Below are positions 1-6,524 of a stretch of DNA of 6,893 nucleotides, piece by piece. Every line of letters starts with the position of its first letter. Position 1 is the first letter of the stretch. The stretch comes from Dysgonamonadaceae bacterium (GTDB lineage: Bacteria > Bacteroidota > Bacteroidia > Bacteroidales > Azobacteroidaceae). The notes beneath the pieces were generated by a model, which was given only the letters and a program-made list of their open reading frames with translations, was not told the DNA's origin and did not search any database. The position numbers and the translations under genes are program-made. Location of the stretch: contig JAITAH010000246.1 in the NCBI GenBank assembly GCA_031284225.1, forward strand, positions 1-6,893, written 5' to 3'.

Positions 1-1
1 T

Positions 2-1045
2 AACCGTCCGAGTTCCGGAAATTACGACCGTCCACGACCCAATTACAACAGTAACCCTAATTACAACAGCAACTATGCGCCTCGTCCCTACGATGATTAT
101 TCGGGCGATGGAACAGTAAAGAAAAGAAGACCCCGCGTGGGTGAAGTTTCCGCTCCGGTGAGGACCGGCGGTTACGACGACAGGCGGAGAACACCCTGGC
201 AACAGGATTCGTATTCGCATCAGGGAGGGCAACGCCCTCAACAGCGGCCGTCAAGACCTTCTCAGATCCCGTCGAAATACGGCATACAAAAGCAATTGAA
301 GTACAGGGACGAACATTTCGATCCGAACGAACAACTCCGTTTGAACAAATACTTAGCCAATGCCGGCGTATGCTCTCGTCGCGAAGCTGACGAATTTATC
401 AAGGCAGGTTTGGTCAAAGTGAATGGCGAATTGGTTACCGAATTGGGAACAAAAGTGCGCCGCGCCGATGAAATTACTTTCCACGACGAACCGGTAAAAC
501 TGGAACATAAAATTTACCTGCTGCTGAACAAACCCCGGAATTGTGTTACTACTGCCGATGACCCTCAGGAACGGCTTACCGTGATGGATTTGGTGAAAAC
601 GGCTTGCCACGAACGCATCTTTCCCGTTGGTCGTCTGGATAGAAACACTACCGGCGTGCTCTTGCTGACTAACGACGGCGACTTGTCCGCCAAGTTGACT
701 CATCCGAAATTCCTGAAAAAGAAAATTTACCATGTTTGGTTGGATAAAGATGTGGCTGTGGAAGATATGCAGAAATTGGCAGAAGGGATCGATCTGGAAG
801 ACGGTGAAATTCATGCCGATGCCATCAGTTACGTAACCGACGAAGCCAAAGATCAGGTCGGTATCGAGATTCATTCGGGACGCAACCGCATCGTGCGCCG
901 GATGTTTGAAAAATTGGGGTATCATGTAGTCAAATTAGATCGCGTCTATTTTGCCGGATTAACGAAAAAGAACTTGAAAAAAGGCCATTGGCGTTTTCTG
1001 AGCGAACAGGAAGTAAACATGCTTCGTATGGGCGCCTTTGATTGA
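2..1045 (+). CDS. rluB: RsuA/RluB-family rRNA pseudouridine synthase, 5'-truncated by the window edge
   Basis: The enzyme isomerises a specific uridine to pseudouridine in ribosomal RNA; in E. coli, RluB acts on 23S rRNA. The frame is open from base 2 with no stop, and 347 residues are visible. The first ~112 are low-complexity (Asn, Arg, Pro, Tyr, Gly) with a basic KKRRPR patch. An S4 RNA-binding domain then begins at [18 protein letters not shown] (338-391). The catalytic core follows: GRLD at 629-640 (Asp codon 638-640 is the expected catalytic residue), then [11 protein letters not shown], and [14 protein letters not shown] at 878-919. The S4-to-end part is about 235 residues, a complete family core. 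A GTG at 137 could start a shorter protein, but the same compositional bias runs on upstream of it, so the real start is probably outside the window. It lies 8 bases before asnS, suggesting one operon. RluB versus another RsuA-type paralogue (RsuA, RluE, RluF) cannot be settled by eye; the class is certain, the exact target uridine is inference. Confidence 0.9.
   Translation, partial: NRPSSGNYDRPRPNYNSNPNYNSNYAPRPYDDYSGDGTVKKRRPRVGEVSAPVRTGGYDDRRRTPWQQDSYSHQGGQRPQQRPSRPSQIPSKYGIQKQLKYRDEHFDPNEQLRLNKYLANAGVCSRREADEFIKAGLVKVNGELVTELGTKVRRADEITFHDEPVKLEHKIYLLLNKPRNCVTTADDPQERLTVMDLVKTACHERIFPVGRLDRNTTGVLLLTNDGDLSAKLTHPKFLKKKIYHVWLDKDVAVEDMQKLAEGIDLEDGEIHADAISYVTDEAKDQVGIEIHSGRNRIVRRMFEKLGYHVVKLDRVYFAGLTKKNLKKGHWRFLSEQEVNMLRMGAFD
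41..76 (+). repeat. 18-bp tandem repeat inside the rluB N-terminal extension
   Basis: Two adjacent in-frame 18-base units, AATTACAACAGTAACCCT (41-58) and AATTACAACAGCAACTAT (59-76), encode NYNSNP and NYNSNY. The first 11 bases are identical; the later differences include one synonymous change (AGT/AGC). This is the usual signature of a disordered tail growing by slippage or short duplication. Confidence 0.8.
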
Positions 1046-1053
1046 TAAACAAT

Positions 1054-2442
1054 ATGAAACGAACGAAGATAGCGGATTTGGTAAAAACGGCCGAATTCAA
1101 CCGGCAGGTATGCGTAAAAGGGTGGGTGAGAACCCGCCGGGGTAATAAAAATGTAGCTTTCATCGCGTTGAACGATGGTTCGACCGTTCATACCATTCAG
1201 GTGGTGGTCGATATAGCAACGTTTGGGGAAGATTTCCTGAAACCGGTTACTACCGGCGCCTGCCTCTGCGTCGTCGGTCGGTTGGTCGCCTCGCAAGGAC
1301 AAGGACAAACGTCCGAGATACAAGCAGAAACTATTGAGATTTACGGTACGGCCGACCCCGCGGTTTATCCTTTGCAGAAAAAAGGCCATTCGTTGGAATT
1401 TCTACGGGAAATCGCTTACCTGCGTCCCCGTACCAATACGTTTGGCGCTATTTTCCGCATTCGTCATCACTTGGCGTATGCGATTCACGAATATTTCAAC
1501 CAACAGGGGTTTTATTATTTCCATACGCCGCTGATTACGGGTTCCGACGCCGAAGGAGCCGGGTCGATGTTTCAGGTAACAACGTTGGATGTGGCTCATC
1601 CGCCGAAAACGGAAGAAGGAACCATCGACTATTCGCAGGATTTCTTCGGCCGTATGACCAATCTTACGGTGTCCGGACAGCTGGAAGGCGAATTGGGCGC
1701 TATGGCCTTGGGCGGCGTCTATACGTTTGGGCCGACGTTCCGCGCCGAAAATTCCAATACCCCCCGGCACTTGGCCGAATTCTGGATGATTGAGCCGGAA
1801 ATTGCCTTCAACGATATCCACGACAATATGGATTTGGCGGAAGATTTTCTCAAATATGTGATTTCCTATGCCTTGAAACAGGGTAAGGACGATATCGAGT
1901 TCCTTGCGAAAATGTACGACAACGAACTGATTGACCGGTTAAATTTCGTTATCGACAATCAATTCGTCCGCCTCACTTATACCGAAGGGGTTGACATTCT
2001 GGAAAAGAGCGGCCGGAAATTTGAATACCCGGTTTACTGGGGCGCCGATTTGCAGTCGGAACACGAACGCTACTTAGTAGAAGAACATTTCAAATGCCCC
2101 GTCATCCTGACCGATTATCCGAAAGACATCAAAGCGTTCTATATGAAGCAGAACGACGACGAAAAAACCGTTCGCGCCATGGATGTGCTGTTCCCGAAAA
2201 TCGGGGAAATCATCGGCGGATCGGAACGGGAAGCGGATTACGACAAGCTGATGGCTCGCATTAACGAGTTAAATATGGCTATCGACAGCCTGTGGTGGTA
2301 TTTGGATACGCGCCGGTTCGGTACGGCTCCCCACGCCGGTTTCGGGCTGGGCTTTGAGCGGTTGGTTCTGTTCGTTACCGGAATGCAGAACATCCGGGAT
2401 GTGATTCCTTTCCCGCGGACACCGAAAACGGCGGAGTTTTAA
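1054..2442 (+). CDS. asnS: Asparaginyl-tRNA synthetase (AsnRS), class IIb
   Basis: This cytoplasmic enzyme activates asparagine with ATP and charges tRNA-Asn. The 462-residue protein is of normal length for bacterial AsnRS. Residues ~16-100 form the N-terminal OB-fold anticodon-binding domain ([19 protein letters not shown] from residue 21). The class II catalytic domain follows: [16 protein letters not shown] at 123-138 (motif 1 region), [10 protein letters not shown] at 167-176, [10 protein letters not shown] at 204-213, motif 2 FRAE at 229-232 followed by [17 protein letters not shown], and motif 3 GFGLGFERL at 429-437 with its ATP-binding Arg436. The C-terminus [16 protein letters not shown] is typical. 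I chose ATG 1054 because homologues begin with a short lead into RTKI; a TTG at 1042 in frame overlaps the rluB stop and adds only four residues. No strong Shine-Dalgarno is seen, which is normal in Bacteroidetes; the leader is A-rich. The 8-base gap to rluB implies co-transcription. Nothing is missing or broken. Confidence 0.98.
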   Translation: MKRTKIADLVKTAEFNRQVCVKGWVRTRRGNKNVAFIALNDGSTVHTIQVVVDIATFGEDFLKPVTTGACLCVVGRLVASQGQGQTSEIQAETIEIYGTADPAVYPLQKKGHSLEFLREIAYLRPRTNTFGAIFRIRHHLAYAIHEYFNQQGFYYFHTPLITGSDAEGAGSMFQVTTLDVAHPPKTEEGTIDYSQDFFGRMTNLTVSGQLEGELGAMALGGVYTFGPTFRAENSNTPRHLAEFWMIEPEIAFNDIHDNMDLAEDFLKYVISYALKQGKDDIEFLAKMYDNELIDRLNFVIDNQFVRLTYTEGVDILEKSGRKFEYPVYWGADLQSEHERYLVEEHFKCPVILTDYPKDIKAFYMKQNDDEKTVRAMDVLFPKIGEIIGGSEREADYDKLMARINELNMAIDSLWWYLDTRRFGTAPHAGFGLGFERLVLFVTGMQNIRDVIPFPRTPKTAEF

Positions 2443-2483
2443 GTAACTCTCTCACGGGATTTTTTATCTATCCAATTTACCGT

Positions 2484-2518
2484 ATAAACGATATTTTTGC
2501 TACTTAAATATCGTTTAT
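2484..2518. repeat. AT-rich perfect inverted repeat, possible bidirectional terminator
   Basis: Arms ATAAACGATATTT (2484-2496) and AAATATCGTTTAT (2506-2518) are exact reverse complements, 13 bp with a 9-base loop. It sits 41 bases after the asnS stop, between two convergent genes, where a terminator is expected. No long U tract follows on either strand, so the terminator role is inference; a protein-binding palindrome is also possible. Confidence 0.65.
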
Positions 2519-2531
2519 CCGAATAATATTA

Positions 2532-2575
2532 TGTTACGTCATTGCTTCGGGCTTTGTTCTCGCAATGACGTAACA
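2532..2575. repeat. CGTCATTGC-type dispersed palindromic repeat
   Basis: Arms TGTTACGTCATTGC (2532-2545) and GCAATGACGTAACA (2562-2575) are exact reverse complements, 14 bp with a 16-base loop. Read on the minus strand, it contains CGTCATTGCGAG, then ACAAAG, then GAAGCAATGACG. This resembles the family of dispersed short palindromes (CGTCATTGCGAG...GAAGCAATC) that I recall from intergenic regions of many bacterial genomes. The perfect arms and the intergenic site are seen; membership of that family is recall and not verified. It may also help terminate the two converging transcripts. Confidence 0.65.
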
Positions 2576-2591
2576 ATGATTTTGCTCTCCC

Positions 2592-2609
2592 CTGATTGCC
2601 GGCAATCAG
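2592..2609. repeat. 18-bp perfect palindrome
   Basis: CTGATTGCCGGCAATCAG is a perfect palindrome with no spacer, so it is a better candidate for a dimeric protein site or a cruciform than for an RNA hairpin terminator. Its GATTGC/GCAATC halves echo the end sequence of the neighbouring CGTCATTGC element, so it may be a remnant of the same repeat family. It lies 43 bases past the aqpZ stop, read in the aqpZ direction. Confidence 0.6.
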
Positions 2610-2651
2610 CTTGTCTGTTACGGCAGCTAACGGAATTATCAACCAATAAGT

Positions 2652-3356
2652 TTATTTATCCGTTTTTCCTGCGATATAATTATACGTCGCCGCCGCCAGC
2701 GCTGCGCCAATCACCGGAGCTACAATAAAGAGCCATAGCTGGGGTATCGCTAAAGCATTTTCCGAGAAAATCGCTTGACTGATCGAACGTGCCGGATTGA
2801 CCGACGTGTTCGTCAAAGGAATGCTGATAAGATGAATCAATGTCAATGTCAAACCGATGGCTAAGCCGGCAAAACCTTTCGTAGAGCGAGGATCGGTAAC
2901 GCCTAAAATCACAATCAGGAAGACAAACGTCAATACCATCTCGGCGACAAAAGCGCCGCCGGCGCTTAAATGAACGTATCCGGCAGAATTACCGAAAAAT
3001 TCGGCGCCGTAGCCGTTCGCGGCAAAGGTCTCTCTTGCTCCACCGTATTGCGCTACAATGAAAGCCATTAAGGCTGCGGCCAAAATGCCGCCAATCACTT
3101 GCGCTGCAATATAAACGCCCAAATCTTTGGCATTCATGCGTCCGGCACAAAAAACGCCTACCGAAACGGCGGGATTCAGATGCGCTCCCGAAATATTTCC
3201 GATACCATAAGCCATCGCTATAACCGTTAAACCGAATGCAAATGCTACTCCCAGAAATCCTATCTGACTTCCTGCAAATACGGCGGATCCACAACCGCCC
3301 AATACCAAAACAAACGTACCGATAAGTTCGGCAATAAATTTTTGACTTGTTTTCAT
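2652..3356 (-). CDS. aqpZ: Aquaporin Z, water channel
   Basis: This inner-membrane MIP-family channel passes water rapidly in response to osmotic change. The 234-residue protein matches the size of E. coli AqpZ (231). Both pore signatures are intact: NPA at 61-63 (SGAHLNPAVS) and NPA at 187-189 followed by R190 (TNTSVNPARS). By comparison with E. coli AqpZ (F43, H174, T183, R189), the selectivity filter is F41, H175, T184 and R190, the water-selective set and not the glycerol-facilitator set. Six hydrophobic segments can be followed, starting at LIGTFVLVLGGCGSAVFAG and ending at LWLFIVAPVIGAALAAATY. IGLTLTLIHLISIPLTNTSV is close to the E. coli sequence. The gene stands alone: it converges on asnS and is separated from the upstream barrel gene by a long hairpin, so it probably has its own promoter (see 3385-3416). 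Nothing is truncated. Confidence 0.97.
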   Translation of the reverse strand: MKTSQKFIAELIGTFVLVLGGCGSAVFAGSQIGFLGVAFAFGLTVIAMAYGIGNISGAHLNPAVSVGVFCAGRMNAKDLGVYIAAQVIGGILAAALMAFIVAQYGGARETFAANGYGAEFFGNSAGYVHLSAGGAFVAEMVLTFVFLIVILGVTDPRSTKGFAGLAIGLTLTLIHLISIPLTNTSVNPARSISQAIFSENALAIPQLWLFIVAPVIGAALAAATYNYIAGKTDK

Positions 3357-3384
3357 TGTTAAATTGAATATAAAATTATCGCGA

Positions 3385-3416
3385 CAAATTTACATAAAAG
3401 TTCCGACATATACACA
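3385..3416 (-). promoter_or_regulatory. Probable Bacteroidetes-type promoter of aqpZ
   Basis: On the minus strand, TAAATTTG (3392-3385) is an exact match to the Bacteroidetes -7 consensus TAnnTTTG. Twenty bases upstream lies TGTG (3416-3413), a 3-of-4 match to the -33 TTTG. Transcription would start about 20-25 bases before the aqpZ ATG. The -7 box is good and the -33 box is weak. Confidence 0.6.
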
Positions 3417-3431
3417 GACCGATAAAAAATA

Positions 3432-3536
3432 GATAAAAGACAAAAGACGGAAGAAAGATAGAAACTTATAAGATTAGAAGGTGTCTTTTAATCTTATAAG
3501 TCTCTATCTTTCTTCTTTATTCTTTTGTTTTTTATC
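3432..3536 (-). terminator. Long imperfect hairpin, likely terminator of the upstream barrel gene
   Basis: The inner stem pairs 3450-3480 with 3485-3515 around a 4-base loop (GTGT at 3481-3484). Of 31 positions, 29 are Watson-Crick, one is G-T (3477/3488) and one is A-C (3463/3502). After a small asymmetric bulge the pairing resumes: 3432-3447 with 3521-3536, 15 of 16 positions plus one G-T. It lies 55 bases beyond the stop of the minus-strand barrel gene. Read in that direction the inner stem is followed by T-rich sequence (CGTCTTTTGTCTTTTATC, then a run of six T). A factor-independent terminator is the simplest reading. The stem is far longer than most terminators, so a small non-autonomous element or a folded processing site is an alternative. 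Confidence 0.7.
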
Positions 3537-3539
3537 TCT

Positions 3540-3561
3540 AAATTTATAGAGGAAATTTATA
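3540..3561. repeat. Short direct repeat AAATTTATA
   Basis: AAATTTATA occurs at 3540-3548 and again at 3553-3561, separated by GAGG, in the AT-rich spacer just outside the long hairpin. A partial copy of the hairpin arm (AAGAAAGATA) follows within about a dozen bases. It could be slippage debris; no function can be assigned. Confidence 0.45.
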
Positions 3562-3590
3562 AAAGAAAGATAATGGTTTTTGTTTGATTA

Positions 3591-6524
3591 TTAATACCCC
3601 GGAGGGCCGCCGCCTCCCCGCTGTCCGCCGCCGCCGCGTCCGCCCCGGTCGCCCGGAGGACCCTCCGGCCGGCGCCATTGCGGACGTAAATCGTCTTCGG
3701 TAGTGGAACCGGATTTTGGGAAAACTGTGAATTTGTAAATAAAACTACACATAAAATAACTGGGCAAAACAACCAAATCTTCGGACGTTTGATAACCGCT
3801 GGTCGTCGAAGAATTGGAAATCATTTTCCTGTCTTGCAAAATATCGAAGATTTGCAGTTTGAGAGAGCCGGTACCGTATTTTTTATTGAATACTTGTTTG
3901 GTTACCGTTGCGTTCCAGGTGGTTTCCGGAATATTGAATCCTTCGGAATAGCCTCGCCGCTCCGTCCAGCTAATATCGCTTTGTATCAGCCAATTGTAAG
4001 GAAGATACCAGGTGGTGTAAGCGTTGAGCCGGTAATTATAGGTTTTTTGATTTTTTTCGGGCTGCACCGTATAGCTGATATTGTTGTGGTTGATGGAAAA
4101 ATTGAAACCAAGGTCGAATAAGTCGGACCGGTAATTGGCATTGACATTGTCGAAAACCGAGAAATTCCGCATCGTGTTTTTCAGATTGTCGGTTTTGGTA
4201 TTTTGATTCTGATAGGTAACGCCTGCGCCCATTCCTACCGAGAACCGCTTGTTGCGCAGGGGCGTATTGAACATTCCCGAAAATCGGGAGTTCCAGTTTC
4301 CGTTGATGTTTTCGTATTCCGTGAGGCGAATACCGGGTTCCGGGAAACTGATGATGGAAGTAACATCGTTGAACGAAACGCTACCGTTCAAATTGAGATT
4401 ATACATCAACTGAGTTTCAGGAACGTATTTCTGAAAGCGGATACGTACATCGTTGCTGTAGCCGGGTTTCAGATTCGGATTTCCCACCACCCATTCGGTC
4501 GGCGTATTCAAAAGGGTATCCACGCGCAACTGGTTGGGCGACGGTTGGCTGGTTTCCCCTTCCAAACGAATGTCGAGGTTTGAACGCTGTCCGAACAGAT
4601 AACGGTAATTGAATACCGGTGAAAAATTGACTACATTTCTGCGTATCGGTTCGGAAACCAGTTCATTGCCTTGTCGGTTGGGCAAACGTTCGTCGAACCA
4701 ATACGAATACTCCGGCAGGTTGTCGGACGACGGTTGATAGGTTTCGTTCAGCGAACGGGTCGGGTCGATGTTGAAACCGATGGTATAGTTGTATTTTTTG
4801 CGTTCTGCCTTGAAACTCAATCCGAAACGCTGTTCGGTAGAATTGCGTGCCACGCTACGGCTGAGGTTGGGAACTAAGATCGCCATTGAATCGGAAGCCA
4901 GAGAAAGCGCCAGCAGCGGATCTATTTCCCACAAATTGTAGGTACTGTTGATGTTCTTTGAATCGGCATAATTGATTCGGTACAAAGCCTGTATGAAATT
5001 GTTGTGTCCGATGGGTTCGACGAACGAAATCGTCGTACGGAAACTGTTGGACTTGCTGTCGGATTCCGAGCGTTGATCCAGATAGTCGGGCAGTTTATCG
5101 CTGGGAACATATTTCGTATAATCCGTATAACTGTTTCCCCAGCCGTCGTTATCGCTGAGCGAGCCTTGCATGTCGATACTTAACACCCGTCCGCGCTTAT
5201 CGAATCGGTGCGCATAGTTCAGCGAACCGCCGAAGTTGTATCCGGTTCGCTGGTTCATGGAATGAGCTTCGGTGTCGAGGATGCGGGATCCATCGTTGCC
5301 GTTATAGCTTTGGGCGGTTTCGGACTGGGCGCTGTTGCTCCGGTTGTATCGGATATTCGGCCTGAAAATCAATGTGTTGGAAGTGTCCGGTTTCCATTCG
5401 AAACGCAAGTTGGCGGAAAGGTTATCGGAAATGTAACTGTTTCGGGTCAATGTATTTTCCAGTTGGGAGTTTTCTTTTGATAGCGTGGCTTGGGATACGT
5501 TTCTTCCGGAATTTCGGTCGAAAGTGTTGTAACGGACGTCTCCGTTGAGGGTCGCTTTAGGCGAAAATTCCTGATTGATACCCAGCATAAGGTTGTTCGA
5601 TTCGGTAACGCCGCCCGAACCGCCTCCGCGCATGGCGCCGAATTGATTGATTCCCAAATCGCCTGCGCCCATATTGTTGTTATTATTTTTACCGGCAATC
5701 AGAGTATAACGGTTGCTGTTTTGCATGTGATTGACAAAAGCGCCGGCCTGATAACGCCAATCGTGGTCGTTTTGCAGGTCGGAACCGGAGCCGACCAAAG
5801 CGTTTCCCAAGGTTCCTTTTTTCATTCCCGGACGGATGGTCAGGTTGATGATGGTTTCTTCTTCGCCGTCGTCAAAACCGGTCATTTGCGCCCGCTCGGA
5901 TTTCCGGTCGAGGAGTTGGAGTTTTTCCACCATATCGGCCGGCAAGTTTTTGGAGGCTACTTGCGGATCGTCTGTAAAGAATTCTTTACCGTCCACCATA
6001 ATTCGTTTCACTTCTTTGCCGTTAGCGGTAATTTTTCCGTCTTTATCGACTTCAAAACCGGGCATTTTTTTTAGCAATTCCTCTACGGCCGAATTTTCGG
6101 GAACTTTGTATGAAGCGGCGTCATACTCGATCGTATCGTTTTTGACTACTATTTCAGGCTTTTTCCCTTCCACTATCGCTTCCTGCAAGAGGATAGCGTC
6201 GGCTTCCAAGTAAAGCGTTCCGACGTTGAGCGCCGGCTGGCTATTCCGAATCGTTACGTTTTTTATTAGGGGATTATAACCCAAGTAAGTGATTTTCAGT
6301 ATATAATTTCCGGGACGGATGTTTTTAAAAGAAAAAACGCCATTCACATTGGTAATGGCTCCTGCAACGAACGAGCTGTCGTTTGTCGCTAACAGCGAAA
6401 TACTGCCCGAAATAATTGCCTGCTTGTCTGCTTTGTCTAAAACGGTACCGGATAGTGTGTTGTTTTGTCCTACAGCCGGAAATATGCACAACAGGAAGAG
6501 GAGAAGATGTCCAAAAACTTTCAT
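3591..6524 (-). CDS. Outer-membrane beta-barrel protein, TonB-receptor-like, with CarboxypepD_reg-like N-terminal domain
   Basis: This is a 977-residue outer-membrane protein, probably a TonB-dependent-type transporter or receptor of unknown ligand. Residues 1-20 are a signal peptide (hydrophobic LLLFLLCIFPAVG, cleavage near Gln20). Residues ~22-105 form a CarboxypepD_reg-like beta-sandwich (SGTVLD, NVNGVFSFKNIRPGNYIL, YLGY). Residues ~112-240 are a plug-like region with the family hallmarks VPENSAVEELLKKMPGFEVD, IMVDGKEFFTDDP and NLPADMVEKLQLLDR. The rest is alternating beta strands of a large barrel, most like Pfam OMP_b-brl_3 (PF14905), closing at IYKFTVF (residue 935). A 42-residue Gly/Pro/Arg-rich tail (936-977) follows. 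There is an Asn run (NNNNN, 280-284) and a Gly-rich loop (RGGGSGG, 299-305). No clear TonB box is seen. No susD homologue or enzyme lies adjacent on the left, so it is not a visible polysaccharide-utilisation locus. ATG 6524 is chosen because it gives a complete signal peptide; AGG lies about 5 bases upstream. Family call is firm; ligand is unknown. Confidence 0.92.
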   Translation of the reverse strand: MKVFGHLLLFLLCIFPAVGQNNTLSGTVLDKADKQAIISGSISLLATNDSSFVAGAITNVNGVFSFKNIRPGNYILKITYLGYNPLIKNVTIRNSQPALNVGTLYLEADAILLQEAIVEGKKPEIVVKNDTIEYDAASYKVPENSAVEELLKKMPGFEVDKDGKITANGKEVKRIMVDGKEFFTDDPQVASKNLPADMVEKLQLLDRKSERAQMTGFDDGEEETIINLTIRPGMKKGTLGNALVGSGSDLQNDHDWRYQAGAFVNHMQNSNRYTLIAGKNNNNNMGAGDLGINQFGAMRGGGSGGVTESNNLMLGINQEFSPKATLNGDVRYNTFDRNSGRNVSQATLSKENSQLENTLTRNSYISDNLSANLRFEWKPDTSNTLIFRPNIRYNRSNSAQSETAQSYNGNDGSRILDTEAHSMNQRTGYNFGGSLNYAHRFDKRGRVLSIDMQGSLSDNDGWGNSYTDYTKYVPSDKLPDYLDQRSESDSKSNSFRTTISFVEPIGHNNFIQALYRINYADSKNINSTYNLWEIDPLLALSLASDSMAILVPNLSRSVARNSTEQRFGLSFKAERKKYNYTIGFNIDPTRSLNETYQPSSDNLPEYSYWFDERLPNRQGNELVSEPIRRNVVNFSPVFNYRYLFGQRSNLDIRLEGETSQPSPNQLRVDTLLNTPTEWVVGNPNLKPGYSNDVRIRFQKYVPETQLMYNLNLNGSVSFNDVTSIISFPEPGIRLTEYENINGNWNSRFSGMFNTPLRNKRFSVGMGAGVTYQNQNTKTDNLKNTMRNFSVFDNVNANYRSDLFDLGFNFSINHNNISYTVQPEKNQKTYNYRLNAYTTWYLPYNWLIQSDISWTERRGYSEGFNIPETTWNATVTKQVFNKKYGTGSLKLQIFDILQDRKMISNSSTTSGYQTSEDLVVLPSYFMCSFIYKFTVFPKSGSTTEDDLRPQWRRPEGPPGDRGGRGGGGQRGGGGPPGY
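3594..3719 (-). other. Gly/Pro/Arg-rich C-terminal tail of the barrel protein, encoded by a GC-rich patch
   Basis: Codons for residues 936-977. From about 3599 to 3678 the DNA is overwhelmingly G and C, in sharp contrast to the AT-rich spacer beside it and the mixed composition of the barrel. The tail reads PEGPPGDRGGRGGGGQRGG and ends GPPGY. It contains a short inverted repeat CCGGAGG/CCTCCGG (3653-3659 and 3662-3668). Because the last barrel strand should end on the periplasmic side, the tail would be periplasmic, flexible and basic; that placement is inference. Confidence 0.7.

Noticed and set aside
137..139. GTG as the real start of the pseudouridine synthase
   Set aside because: The frame stays open to the left edge with the same Asn/Arg/Pro/Tyr composition and an in-frame tandem repeat, so this GTG is most likely an internal valine.
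353..925. 190-codon minus-strand frame opposite rluB
   Set aside because: It is the shadow of a strongly conserved enzyme gene and has no recognisable domain.
1042..1053. TTG start for asnS overlapping the rluB stop
   Set aside because: It adds only MINN before a normal ATG; TTG starts are rarer and the ATG at 1054 gives the usual AsnRS N-terminus.
2434..2466. Small stem GAGTT/AACTC at the asnS stop followed by a T run, as the asnS terminator
   Set aside because: The stem is only 5 bp, spans the stop codon, and the T run begins over ten bases after it; the later hairpins are better candidates.
2531..2728. 65-codon plus-strand reading frame over the palindrome cluster
   Set aside because: It runs through two inverted repeats and into the 3' end of aqpZ on the other strand; its composition is not protein-like and there is no promoter or ribosome-binding context.
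2443..3590. CRISPR array suggested by clustered palindromes
   Set aside because: The repeats are not copies of one unit with regular spacers, and no cas gene is present.
5490..6074. 194-codon plus-strand frame opposite the barrel gene
   Set aside because: It lies wholly antisense to the plug region of a well-supported gene and resembles no family I recognise.
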